DNA of 64,000 nt, from the NCBI GenBank assembly GCA_025384855.1, contig JALAHT010000001.1, positions 749,064 through 813,063 of the forward strand, read 5' to 3'. Positions 26,287 to 35,604 of the stretch are shown in pieces; position 1 is the first letter of the stretch, and each line of letters begins with the position of its first letter. The DNA comes from Luteirhabdus salina (GTDB taxonomy: Bacteria > Bacteroidota > Bacteroidia > Flavobacteriales > Flavobacteriaceae). The notes under the pieces were generated by a model. It was given only the letters and a program-made list of their open reading frames with translations. It ran no database searches and was not told where the DNA came from. The translations under genes and the position numbers were made by a program.

Positions 26287-26973
26287 ATGCAAAATTTACT
26301 TAAAAACTTGAAGGTGGTGGTGCACGATAAGTTGTATCTCAAAGATCCAGAAACTTCAGATTTGGGAAAGCGCATCGTTGGAGAGAGCATCACGCTAATC
26401 GACGACATGGGGTTCGAATGCTTCACCTTTAAAAAACTGGGCGATCGCATTGGCAGTAACGAAAGCTCCATTTATCGCTATTTCGAAAACAAACATAAAC
26501 TTCTGCTCTATCTAACTTCTTGGTATTGGGGATGGATGGAATATCGCCTGGTGTTTGCTACCAATAATATCAGCGATTCCAAGGAAAAACTGAAAAAAGC
26601 CATCGATATTTTGTCGGAAGAGGTGAAAGAGGATTCCACCTACTCGCATATCGACGAGAAAGCTTTAAATGCCATTGTTATCAATGAATACTCTAAGTCG
26701 TATCTAACAAAGGAAGTCGATAAAGAAAACAAGGAAGGCTTTTTTGCTATTTACAAGCGATTGGTAGGTCGGGTTAAGGATATGATTCTAGAAGCACAAC
26801 CCGATTATGGTTTTGCAGCCAGTCTTGCCAGCACTACCGTCGAAGGGGTGTTGCACCAACATTTTTTAATACAGCATTTTCCGTCCTTGACGAGTTGCAG
26901 TAAGACCGTTGCCCCAAAGGATTTCTTTACCGATTTGTTGTTTTCATCCCTAAATCTTGAAACCGATGCATAA
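26287..26973 (+). CDS. TetR/AcrR-type transcriptional regulator
   Basis: The 228-residue protein begins MQNLLKNLKVVVHDKLY. An N-terminal helix-turn-helix follows at about 18-65 (GKRIVGESITLIDDMGFECFTFKKLGDRIGSNESSIYRYFENK), which is the TetR DNA-binding pattern. The remaining helical part should bind a ligand. It is the first gene of an exporter operon and overlaps the ABC gene by 8 bp. I chose ATG 26287 over an upstream ATG at 26245 because the latter lies inside the promoter. Confidence 0.88.
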   Translation: MQNLLKNLKVVVHDKLYLKDPETSDLGKRIVGESITLIDDMGFECFTFKKLGDRIGSNESSIYRYFENKHKLLLYLTSWYWGWMEYRLVFATNNISDSKEKLKKAIDILSEEVKEDSTYSHIDEKALNAIVINEYSKSYLTKEVDKENKEGFFAIYKRLVGRVKDMILEAQPDYGFAASLASTTVEGVLHQHFLIQHFPSLTSCSKTVAPKDFFTDLLFSSLNLETDA

Positions 26974-28633
26974 CGATCCCTTATCGCCCTGGAAACGACT
27001 CGTAAATCTTCTGAAATTGGATCGAAAAGACATTCTCCAAATAATTTACTATGCCATTTTCGCAGGATTGGTAAGCCTTTCCCTTCCGTTGGGAATCCAG
27101 GCCATCATCAACCTCATTCAAGGCGCCGAAATAAGCACCTCATGGGTTATGCTGGTAGTGCTCGTTACCTTAGGGATTGCCTTTGTCGGTATTCTTCAAC
27201 TCATGCAATTCCGCATTATAGAGAACGTGCAACAGAAAATCTTTACACGATCTTCTTTCGAATTCGCCTATCGCTTCCCAAAAATTAAGATGGAAGCTTT
27301 TAAGCAATTCTATCCACCAGAGTTGGCAAACCGTTTTTTCGATACAATAACGGTTCAAAAGGAAATAACAAAAATCCTACTGGATTTTCCAGCCTCCTTG
27401 CTTCAAATCATTTTCGGGCTGCTGCTATTATCGCTATACCACCCGTTCTTTATCGTATATAGTGTCCTCTTGGTTCTTATCATTTACCTTATCATCAAAT
27501 TCACGGGAAAGAAAGGAATGCGGACGAGCTTGGAGGAAAGCACCCAAAAATATCGTATTGCGCATTGGCTTCAGGAAATTGCGCGTTCCGTGACCAGCTT
27601 CAAGCTTTCCGGAAAAACGTCGTTAGCACTTTCCAAAAACGATCAACTGGTAACGGAGTATCTCGAAGCACGTGAAAGTCACTTTAAGGTCCTTGTCATA
27701 CAATTCGCCCAACTAATCACCTTTAAAGTCTTAGTAACTGCAGGTTTATTGCTAATCGGAGGGATTTTGGTATTAAATCAGGAAATGAATATCGGACAAT
27801 TTGTAGCAGCGGAAATCATTATCCTACTCATCATCGGTGCGGTTGAAAAACTGATCCTACGATTGGAGTCCTTTTACGACCTGCTTACCTCCCTGGAAAA
27901 ACTTGGTGTGGTGGTCGACAAGGAAATGGAGCCTCAGGAAGGAAGCGATCCGTTCGAAACCGACCGCCCATTTAAACTAGAACTGTCAGAGGTTATCTAC
28001 AGGGCGCACGATAATGGCGAGGTGTTGCTGAAAGACATCAATTTACAGCTCGATAAACACTCACGATTATTGTTGAATGGTCCTAGCGGATCGGGTAAGT
28101 CTACCCTACTTCAACTTATATCAGGCATCATCGCTCCTTCAGAAGGAAAAATGTTCGTCAATGAAAAATCCATGCAAGGGATACATCCCAATAAATATCG
28201 CGCTGGTATCGGTCAATCCCTTTCAGAAGAATCACCTTTTGAAGGGACTGTTCTGGAAAACCTCACCTTTGGCGACCCGTCCATTTCAATGGAAATGGTC
28301 GAAAATGCCATAGCAGCAACGGGGCTATCCGATTTCATTAAAAAACTGCCCAAAGGATTGAACAGTATGTTATATCCTGAAGGCAAGAAAATCCCTTTTT
28401 CGGTGAGCAAAAAAATCGTTTTGGCACGTAGCATTGTTACCAATCCAAAGCTGTTACTCCTTAACGAACCTTTGGAGCAGCTACCACCCGATGAACAAGA
28501 GGACATCATCGAATACCTCACACACCCAGATCGTCCGTGGGGCCTAATCGTCGTAAGTCAGAATGCTCTATGGAAGAAATATTATAACAGCCATGCCTAC
28601 ATGGAAGCCGGACGTTTAACCTTAAAAGCATAA
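26966..28633 (+). CDS. ABC exporter subunit (membrane domain plus degenerate ATPase)
   Basis: The 555-residue protein fuses about six membrane helices (residues 20-300) to an ATPase domain (about 325-555). Walker A (NGPSGSGKSTLL) and a Q-loop Gln (GIGQSLSEES) are intact. The signature LSGGQ is replaced by IPFSVSKK before IVLARSIV, the Walker B Asp is Asn (LLLLNEPLEQLP, Glu kept), and the switch His is Gln (VVSQN). It may hydrolyse ATP slowly, need a partner, or act as a regulated gate. ATG 26966 is preferred over TTG 26957. HlyD and TolC genes follow. Confidence 0.87.
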   Translation: MHNDPLSPWKRLVNLLKLDRKDILQIIYYAIFAGLVSLSLPLGIQAIINLIQGAEISTSWVMLVVLVTLGIAFVGILQLMQFRIIENVQQKIFTRSSFEFAYRFPKIKMEAFKQFYPPELANRFFDTITVQKEITKILLDFPASLLQIIFGLLLLSLYHPFFIVYSVLLVLIIYLIIKFTGKKGMRTSLEESTQKYRIAHWLQEIARSVTSFKLSGKTSLALSKNDQLVTEYLEARESHFKVLVIQFAQLITFKVLVTAGLLLIGGILVLNQEMNIGQFVAAEIIILLIIGAVEKLILRLESFYDLLTSLEKLGVVVDKEMEPQEGSDPFETDRPFKLELSEVIYRAHDNGEVLLKDINLQLDKHSRLLLNGPSGSGKSTLLQLISGIIAPSEGKMFVNEKSMQGIHPNKYRAGIGQSLSEESPFEGTVLENLTFGDPSISMEMVENAIAATGLSDFIKKLPKGLNSMLYPEGKKIPFSVSKKIVLARSIVTNPKLLLLNEPLEQLPPDEQEDIIEYLTHPDRPWGLIVVSQNALWKKYYNSHAYMEAGRLTLKA

Positions 28634-28635
28634 CG

Positions 28636-29982
28636 ATGTTAAACATTTCAAATTTACCTACGCGTCCCAATTTAGACCTGAAGCAATTCGCCTCGGGAAA
28701 GATTGTGTTTCATAAGCGCCATTATAAGCATTTCAATCGCTTTCTATTGGTATTTGCCATCGTTGCTATAATCATCATGTTCCTACCATGGACACAGACC
28801 GTAACGGGCACGGGAACGCTTACGACCTTAACACCAGAGCAGCGTCCGCAGACCATTCAGTCGCCAATTCCAGGAAAAATCGAAAAATGGTATGTGCGTG
28901 AAGGCGATTTTGTGGAGAAAGGCGATACCATCCTTCATATTTCGGAGGTGCAGAACCAATATTTCGACCCAAAATTGGTGGCGCGGACGGGAGAGCAAAT
29001 CAATTCGAAGAGCCTTTCGGTCGAATCGTATAAGGAGAAGGTGAAAGCCTTGGAAAACCAAATCGCAGCGCTTTCTTCCGAACAACGATTGAAGTTGGAG
29101 CAAGCAAAGAATAAGCTGCAACAAGCACGATTGAACGTAAAGAGCGATAGCATCGACCTAGAAGCTGCGAAAACAAACCAGACGATTGCCGAGCGGCAGT
29201 TCGAACGAATCAACACGCTGCAACAGGAAGGCTTGAAATCGTTGACCGATGTAGAACAAAAACGACTGAAACTTCAGGAGACCTCTGCCAAGTTGGTTTC
29301 ACAAGAGAACAAACTGCTATCGAGCAGAAATGATGTTATTAATGCACAGGTGGAGCTTAGTAGAATCAGTGCCGAATATGCCGATAAAATTGCAAAGGCA
29401 CAGAGTGAAAAGTTTACAGCCCAATCGAATCAGTTCGATACGGAAGCTCAGGTAAGCAAGTTGCAAAACGATTACAGCAATTATGAAATCAGAAACAGTC
29501 TTTACTATGTGAAAGCACCGCAAAATGGCTATATCAACAAAGCAATTCGTTCTGGGGTGGGGGAAACCTTTAAGGAAGGCGAACAATTGGTAAATATCAT
29601 GCCTTCGCAATACGAAAAGGCGGTAGAGACCTTTGTGGATCCTATCGATATTCCTTTGATTCATTTAGGGGAAGAAATGCGCGTGCGTTTCGATGGATGG
29701 CCTGCCATCGTCTTTAGCGGGTGGCCGAACCTTTCTTACGGAACCTACGGTGGAAAAGTGGTTGCCATTGAAAATTATATCTCCACCAATGGAAAATACC
29801 GTGTGTTGTTATCGCCCGACCCTAACGATCATCCATGGCCCGAGGATATTCGAATTGGTAGTGGCGCGTTTACCTTGGCGCTATTGGAAGATGTACCGAT
29901 TTGGTATGAATTGTGGCGACAGCTAAATGGCTTCCCACCGAATTACTATACACCAACTACCACTGAAACCGCAAAGAAATAG
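28636..29982 (+). CDS. HlyD-family membrane fusion protein
   Basis: The 448-residue adaptor would link the inner-membrane ABC protein to the TolC channel. One membrane helix lies at about 35-53 (FLLVFAIVAIIIMFLPW). A split lipoyl/barrel-sandwich domain (ITQTVTGTGTL to DFVEKGDTILHISE, and later VKAPQNGYINKAIRSGVGETFKEGE) flanks a long coiled coil (about 130-280). The C-terminal beta-barrel follows. It starts 2 bp after the ABC gene and is spaced 4 bp from the TolC gene. Confidence 0.92.
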   Translation: MLNISNLPTRPNLDLKQFASGKIVFHKRHYKHFNRFLLVFAIVAIIIMFLPWTQTVTGTGTLTTLTPEQRPQTIQSPIPGKIEKWYVREGDFVEKGDTILHISEVQNQYFDPKLVARTGEQINSKSLSVESYKEKVKALENQIAALSSEQRLKLEQAKNKLQQARLNVKSDSIDLEAAKTNQTIAERQFERINTLQQEGLKSLTDVEQKRLKLQETSAKLVSQENKLLSSRNDVINAQVELSRISAEYADKIAKAQSEKFTAQSNQFDTEAQVSKLQNDYSNYEIRNSLYYVKAPQNGYINKAIRSGVGETFKEGEQLVNIMPSQYEKAVETFVDPIDIPLIHLGEEMRVRFDGWPAIVFSGWPNLSYGTYGGKVVAIENYISTNGKYRVLLSPDPNDHPWPEDIRIGSGAFTLALLEDVPIWYELWRQLNGFPPNYYTPTTTETAKK

Positions 29983-29986
29983 GGAA

Positions 29987-31390
29987 ATGAGAACGCTTTT
30001 TCACATATTCGTTAGTTTTTTATTGGGCAGTACGTTTTTGCTAGCACAAGAGAAGGTGTTAGGATTTGAAGAATATATGGCCCAAGTGAAAGCCTTTCAT
30101 CCCGTGGTGAAGCAGGCGAATCTCCAATTGGAGATGAGTGAAGCCTCTTTGCTGGAAGCAAGAGGTGGATTCGATCCAAAGGTGGAAGTCGACTATGAAA
30201 ATAAGGAATTTAAAGGGACCGACTATTATGATAACCTCAACACCAGTTTTAAGGTTCCAACGTGGTATGGAATTGAACTAAAAGCCTCTTGGGAACAGAA
30301 TTCCGGGGAGTTTTTAAATCCGCAGAACGTAGTACCTGAAGACGGTCTGTATAGCGCTGGCGTCTCCCTTTCCTTAAAAGAAGGATTTCTATTGACGAAA
30401 CGTATGGCAACCGTACGCAAAGCAAAGTTATTCATACAACAAACACAGGCCGAACGCGATATTCTGGTGAATGCCATCCTACACGATGCCGCTATTGCCT
30501 ATATCGATTGGCTACAAGCGTTTAAAGAGCGATCGGTATATGAAACGTTTTTAACCAATGCTGAAGATCGCTTTCAAGGCATTAAGAAGCAAGCGGAAGT
30601 TGGTGAAATGGCCGCAATTGATAGTACGGAAGCCAAAATTACCTTTCAAAACAGGCAGTTGTCGTTGGAGGCAGCTCGATTAGCCTATCGAAAGGCTGCC
30701 CTGGAAGTTTCAAACTATCTCTGGCTCTCCAACACCATTCCGGTTGAACTACAGCAGGACGTTACACCCGTTCCGGTAGCACCTTCGGAAATGGATCGCG
30801 TTTTGGCATTGTCCGGTTTGGCGTTGAACGATATCGATATTACCAATCACCCTAAAATTCAAGCAGTACAGCGAAAGGTGGATCAGTTGCAGTTGGATAC
30901 ACGCCTCAAAAGAAATTTATTGTTGCCAGACGTATCGGCCTACTACAACTTTTTGACCACCACCCCCGAAGTGGCCAATTCGTTTGTAAATGATAACCTA
31001 AAGGCTGGTTTACAACTGAGTGTTCCTATATTTCTTCGAAAAGAACGCGGTGCGCTTCAATTAGCCAAGGCGAAGGAACAAGATGGCGAATTTACACTGG
31101 AAAACGAAAAACTTCAATTGCGCAACAAATTGGATGCTGCGTTTACCGCGGTACAGTCGTATAGCGATCAGTATGATGTGATTCAAGATATCGTGACCAA
31201 TTACGAAACCTTGTGGGAGGCTGAAATCCGAAAATTCGACTTGGGGGAAAGCTCACTGTTCTTAGTCATTTCCCGAGAAAATCGCTTTATCGATGCCCGT
31301 TTAAAGGAAATCGATTTGGAAAACAAATGGTTTCGGGCGAAATTGGATCTATTCCGTACTACGGTTCAAAACCCCGATGCCATTCCATAA
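29987..31390 (+). CDS. TolC-family outer membrane efflux channel
   Basis: The 467-residue protein has a signal peptide (to LLAQ) and two repeated halves of long coiled-coil helices with short beta segments (FDPKVEVDYENKEF, GLQLSVPIFLRKERG). It should form the trimeric exit duct for the exporter of this operon. The start is ATG 29987; the longer open frame starts inside the HlyD gene. The gene is followed immediately by the convergent cytochrome c peroxidase gene, with adjacent stops (31390/31391). Confidence 0.9.
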   Translation: MRTLFHIFVSFLLGSTFLLAQEKVLGFEEYMAQVKAFHPVVKQANLQLEMSEASLLEARGGFDPKVEVDYENKEFKGTDYYDNLNTSFKVPTWYGIELKASWEQNSGEFLNPQNVVPEDGLYSAGVSLSLKEGFLLTKRMATVRKAKLFIQQTQAERDILVNAILHDAAIAYIDWLQAFKERSVYETFLTNAEDRFQGIKKQAEVGEMAAIDSTEAKITFQNRQLSLEAARLAYRKAALEVSNYLWLSNTIPVELQQDVTPVPVAPSEMDRVLALSGLALNDIDITNHPKIQAVQRKVDQLQLDTRLKRNLLLPDVSAYYNFLTTTPEVANSFVNDNLKAGLQLSVPIFLRKERGALQLAKAKEQDGEFTLENEKLQLRNKLDAAFTAVQSYSDQYDVIQDIVTNYETLWEAEIRKFDLGESSLFLVISRENRFIDARLKEIDLENKWFRAKLDLFRTTVQNPDAIP

Positions 31391-33328
31391 TTACTTCAAC
31401 AGCTTACGACTGTTGATGTTTTTTTCAGAAAAATCACGCGGCAAACTATCAGGAGGGGTTACTTCACTCGTATCCGAAAGCGCTTTCATAAAAGCTATAA
31501 TATTGCTGATTTCTTCTTCTGTTAAATCCAACGCATCTGCTGCAAGGGTTTGGTGTGGTATCTCGGCACCACGCCCAGCACCGCCACCTTCATTATAGAA
31601 ATCCATTACCTCTTCCAACGTATTAAAAACACCGTTGTGCATATAAGGACCGGTCTTATTGATGTTTCGAAGCGTTGGTGTTTTAAACGAATGTGCATAA
31701 AAGGGTGCTACTTCACGGGTAGATCCATTATTTACACGTCCTAGGTCATCATCAATAGCAGGCGATTCGGTAGTATCGGGAACGCCCAAGACTTCAGATT
31801 CGGTGTCGACATATAACGGCGGCACCAAGCCTGAAAAAGTGGGGATAAAATGACAGGTTGCACAGGCAGCCTTTCCTGCAAATAAGTTGAAACCTCTTTC
31901 TTCTGAAGCCGATAAGGCTTCAATTTCACCTTGAAAAAACTGATCGATCTTACTATCGAAGCTATTCAACTTCATTACATAAGTGGTTAAGGCATAATCG
32001 ATGGTATGTGATTTTATAGGATTTGGCTGATTTGGGAATGCCTTTTGAAACAATTGCCGATAGGTGTCACTTTCGTTCAGTTTTTCCATAATGGCGCGAT
32101 ATTCACTATTGAATTCCTCTGGATTCAACACCACATGCTCGAATTGGTCTTCCAATCGCTTCGCCCGTAAGTCGTGAAAAAAGCCAGAGGCATAAACCGA
32201 GTAATTTAAGGTCATGCTATTTCGCTTCAGCGGCTTTCCATTATTGGAAAGGCTCGTTGCCAGTCCATCGGTAAAGGCCTTCTCGGGCTTATGGCAGCTC
32301 GCGCATGACATTTTGTTATCGTTCGACAGTACGGGATCGTAAAACAGTAATTTTCCCAAGGCAGCCAGGTCATCGAATGTATCGCCTTGCGGAATACTCA
32401 CATAATAGAAATCATTCAAAAAATCCTTGGAGAACAACTGCTCGGCCTCATAGTTTACAGCTAGCGGATATTTGGAAACCTCATCGATGGTTTCATACCC
32501 GAGCGCACGGTGAATTTCCCGAATGTTTTTATAGATAGGGGTTCCAATGTGCTGAATAAAAGTAACGCGGTTGAAATCTTCAAAGGTTGCCTTTTCCGTT
32601 TGTTGAAGGCCTTTTTCAATTGTATTTTGAATATCGGTCAGCAATGCAGGTCGCGCCACATTTGAAAGTTCCTTTTTATAAAAGGTAAAGTATTGTTTTT
32701 GGGTGTTTAATACCGTTGAAGCATCTGTTACTCCTTTTAATGTACCCGGCGTATCAAACCCAGTAATTCCCAAGGTAATCAATCGGATGATCGCTTGACG
32801 TGACGCTTCAAAAAACTGCCGGTCGGTAATCTTCCGAGGTTTTAGAAAAGCATATATTTTTTTGGTGTCTTGGTTCAGTTTGCTCGCCATTTCCAGCAGT
32901 GCTTCATTATCCGCTGAAGGTTCCGCCATCAATTCATCGATTACCTGAAGGCCTTTAGGTTGAAGAATGGCAAAGTCGCTTACTTTTGGTTCTGGTTTGG
33001 GTAGCGGCGCACCGTTTAACGTTTTATCGAACGCTTCCTTATCGAGATATTCTACTAGAAATTCTATTTTCTTGAAAGCCTGACGAAGCTGTTTGTACTG
33101 TTGCTGAAGTTTTTCTTCTGAAGGGCTCTGATTGGAATACAACACTGTCGCTTCCTTGAAGGTTGCGGTTTCGTTGGTGAATTCCTGTAATTCTTTTTGA
33201 AATTTTTGGTTTATGGGACCAATAGCCTTGGCGGTATAGGTTGAAGTAGGAGTTGAAGGCTTGCTAGCCCAGATAAGAATACCGCAAAGGGATAGGCTGA
33301 AGAGTAATAATAGGGAATCGGTTCGCAT
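31391..33328 (-). CDS. Diheme cytochrome c peroxidase / MauG-like protein with long N-terminal domain
   Basis: The 645-residue exported protein has a signal anchor (6-21), a helical N-terminal domain of about 290 residues resembling the helical extension seen in some Bacteroidota homologues, and a C-terminal diheme peroxidase domain. Two CXXCH sites bind heme c: Cys342-Ala-Ser-Cys-His346 (KMSCASCHKPEKAFTDG) and Cys489-Ala-Thr-Cys-His493 (ACATCHFIPTFSG). FKTPTLRNINKTGPYMHNG is the family C-terminal motif. It likely reduces peroxide, or oxidises a partner, in the periplasm. Confidence 0.9.
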   Translation of the reverse strand: MRTDSLLLLFSLSLCGILIWASKPSTPTSTYTAKAIGPINQKFQKELQEFTNETATFKEATVLYSNQSPSEEKLQQQYKQLRQAFKKIEFLVEYLDKEAFDKTLNGAPLPKPEPKVSDFAILQPKGLQVIDELMAEPSADNEALLEMASKLNQDTKKIYAFLKPRKITDRQFFEASRQAIIRLITLGITGFDTPGTLKGVTDASTVLNTQKQYFTFYKKELSNVARPALLTDIQNTIEKGLQQTEKATFEDFNRVTFIQHIGTPIYKNIREIHRALGYETIDEVSKYPLAVNYEAEQLFSKDFLNDFYYVSIPQGDTFDDLAALGKLLFYDPVLSNDNKMSCASCHKPEKAFTDGLATSLSNNGKPLKRNSMTLNYSVYASGFFHDLRAKRLEDQFEHVVLNPEEFNSEYRAIMEKLNESDTYRQLFQKAFPNQPNPIKSHTIDYALTTYVMKLNSFDSKIDQFFQGEIEALSASEERGFNLFAGKAACATCHFIPTFSGLVPPLYVDTESEVLGVPDTTESPAIDDDLGRVNNGSTREVAPFYAHSFKTPTLRNINKTGPYMHNGVFNTLEEVMDFYNEGGGAGRGAEIPHQTLAADALDLTEEEISNIIAFMKALSDTSEVTPPDSLPRDFSEKNINSRKLLK

Positions 33329-33362
33329 GATGGAAAATAATACTGTATATGACTTTAAATAT

Positions 33363-33435
33363 GTCTGGTTGAGCGCAGTCGAAACCTGGTGGTATGATTA
33401 CACCTGTGGTAGTTCTCGACTGCGCTCGAACAGAC
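33363..33435. repeat. Paired inverted hairpin repeats (REP-like)
   Basis: Two short hairpin units face each other: GGTT-GAGCGCAGTCGA-AACC (33367-33386) and, on the opposite strand, GTTC-GAGCGCAGTCGA-GAAC (33412-33431). The 12-base cores are identical while the four-base stems differ yet remain paired. The outer arms GTCTG/CAGAC also pair. The element lies in the gap between the peroxidase and PhoX genes. Confidence 0.7.
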
Positions 33436-33455
33436 AAACTGACTTAAGATATATT

Positions 33456-35303
33456 TTACTTAATCAAAAGTTTTTTGGTCTCTCCTTCTCCATTACGAAG
33501 CAGGTAGGTTCCAGTGGCAAGTCCTGAAATATCGATAGACTTCACATTTCGGTACACGGCGATACGCTGACCAGAAATATTATAAAGTGCAACATCAGAA
33601 ACCTGGTTGAAGTATACGATACGCTCAGTTGGGTTCGGATAGATTACAAATCCTGTTGCATCCTCATCAAATTCTGGAGCAGATAAGGTAGCTATCGCAC
33701 CTGAATCGTCGAATCCTGTAATAGCGAACGTCAAGGAGTTGTTGTACGGGAATGGGTTTGAAGTATCAGGGTGCTGAGAGTTTACCAACACTGACTTTCC
33801 ATCAGCCGTAGCACAAGCTCCTGTAATTTCGGCGCCACGTGGCGTTTGGGTAAGACGAATTAAATCGTCGATGCCAGGGTTTTCCACATCCATATCCAAG
33901 ATGTACATTTCACACATACGATCGTCAGGATACTCCAGTGGCGTACGGCCGAACGAAGTTCCGTTCAAATCCTCATTGATAAGCATATAACGCTTGTCTT
34001 CACCTGCAACATTCACATAGAGCATATTCAAGCCATCAGGATTCGAAAGATGCTTATTTGGGTAGTCATCCAATGCTGGGCTCGTTTCGAAATACGGACC
34101 TCCTTCAACATAGATGTTTACTTCACCAGTTGCTGGATCGTATTCCAACACACGACCATAGTAATCCCAATAATCGGCATCGCCAGGACCTGATACTCCC
34201 TGATCGGTAGCACGCTGAATATGGTGTGGTGCGTAAACAGCACCATCGGCTGCTTCACCTTCCCAGCTACCTGCAGGATTATCACGACCTGTTTCGGTCA
34301 TATACACTTTACCTGTAGTCTTGTCGATGGTTACCCATTCCAAACGGTTGAACATAGTAGCACCTGCCGAAACCGCTTCATCTCCAAAATTCAACATTTT
34401 GGTGAAGTCTTCGTTATCGATTTCAACCCAAGGATCGCCACCAGCATCGTGCTTATACACATAGGTAGTTCCTTCGGTAAAATCGCCAGGTGTATCGGCT
34501 ACGAACTTGGTAAAGAAACCAGGGGTTGCATCGGCACCCATATAAACGGTTTGGTTATCGTTTGCAACGGTTCCGCCTTCGAACGGCTGACGTCCCCAGT
34601 TGTATTGCTTACGAACTGCTTTTGCAGCACGTGGATCGATTTCCACCATCCAGTTGAAGTTTTGGTACTTGGGGATAGTTTGAAAGTTCGCCATTTCAAA
34701 CTGTGTATACTTAATAGTATAATCGGTTGTATCGCGAACGCCGTTTCCACCTTCGTAGATACTTTCGTTATTGGTACGGAACCATTCCTCAGCCGTCCAG
34801 ATACGTCCATCGACATTCGAGTTGATACCGCCACAGTTCATTCCCGTTTCACCAACCGCAGAGAAATCTACGTTGAAGAAATCGCCAGAACGACCGTCGG
34901 TCAAGGTCTGAGGAATAACATATAGTTCGTCATTCGATGGATTTCTTCCCAAAAGGAAAGCGGTCATTCCACCACCATCTCCGATTTTATCATCGGAAAG
35001 AATCATTTCGTGGTTTACAGAAGCCCAACCAATGGCATTGGGATCGTCCACACAGTCTTCAGCTGTTAAAGGCGTAAAGCCAATAAAGTCGTGCCATTGT
35101 TTTGCAGGAACTTCTTCGTTAATTCCTGTTTGTACCATATCCTCACTTCCTATAAACAATACTTGGTATTGAAAAGGCGATGGTGGTACTACTACTTCGG
35201 TTGCTTCCCAGTCGGTTTCTACGACTACGGAAGGAAATTCGTTTTGGGCAACCGCGATTGCCGATACAGCTAGAGAAAAGATAGCCAGTAATTTTGTTTT
35301 CAT
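33456..35303 (-). CDS. PhoX-like (DUF839) secreted phosphatase with T9SS sorting domain
   Basis: The 615-residue product has a signal peptide (ending AVAQ) and a long beta-propeller-like body with the DUF839/PhoX features IGWASVNHEMIL, RIWTAEEWFRTN, MVEIDPRAAKAVRKQYNWGR and FNRLEWVTIDKTTGKVYMTETGRDN, the last being the metal-ligand-rich region. PhoX enzymes are Ca/Fe-dependent alkaline phosphatases. A T9SS domain (FVIYPNPTERIVYFN to KKLLIK) replaces the usual Tat export route. The minus-strand -7 TAGCTTTG lies at 35336-35343. No pho box was identified. Confidence 0.86.
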   Translation of the reverse strand: MKTKLLAIFSLAVSAIAVAQNEFPSVVVETDWEATEVVVPPSPFQYQVLFIGSEDMVQTGINEEVPAKQWHDFIGFTPLTAEDCVDDPNAIGWASVNHEMILSDDKIGDGGGMTAFLLGRNPSNDELYVIPQTLTDGRSGDFFNVDFSAVGETGMNCGGINSNVDGRIWTAEEWFRTNNESIYEGGNGVRDTTDYTIKYTQFEMANFQTIPKYQNFNWMVEIDPRAAKAVRKQYNWGRQPFEGGTVANDNQTVYMGADATPGFFTKFVADTPGDFTEGTTYVYKHDAGGDPWVEIDNEDFTKMLNFGDEAVSAGATMFNRLEWVTIDKTTGKVYMTETGRDNPAGSWEGEAADGAVYAPHHIQRATDQGVSGPGDADYWDYYGRVLEYDPATGEVNIYVEGGPYFETSPALDDYPNKHLSNPDGLNMLYVNVAGEDKRYMLINEDLNGTSFGRTPLEYPDDRMCEMYILDMDVENPGIDDLIRLTQTPRGAEITGACATADGKSVLVNSQHPDTSNPFPYNNSLTFAITGFDDSGAIATLSAPEFDEDATGFVIYPNPTERIVYFNQVSDVALYNISGQRIAVYRNVKSIDISGLATGTYLLRNGEGETKKLLIK

Positions 35304-35604
35304 TGTTTTTAAGTTTGGTTTTACAATTTGTATCCCAAAGCTAGAATGCGGTTGTTAGGTTTTTTTTGTGTGAAAGTGAAGCTATCTTAACCTGAATGTT
35401 AGGCGTGTTACGAAACCTTTAGAGCAATGTTTCGAAGCGGTAGGATTTTTAACTTTTCAATAAAATGAAGCGTAGGGCGTAAATGGGAAAGTATCACAAA
35501 AGTCTTTTGTTTTACAACGGCTTATGAAAAGTGCCAAACTCGTTGATGCAATTTTAAGAACCGTATTTCATGATTTATGTAGACCTCTTCTAAATAGCAT
35601 TTTT
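35304..35604. other. Intergenic region upstream of the phoX-like gene
   Basis: About 300 bp separate the VCBS lipoprotein gene stop and the phoX-like start. The right end of the phoX promoter is here (TAGCTTTG on the minus strand at 35336-35343). I saw no other hairpin, repeat or reading frame. Confidence 0.4.

Noticed and set aside
33363-33435. Possible CRISPR array
   Set aside because: There are only two inverted units, not a series of direct repeats with spacers, and no cas genes occur in the window.
34221-34925. 234-codon open frame antisense to the phoX-like gene
   Set aside because: It mirrors the conserved PhoX coding sequence and has no domain or promoter.
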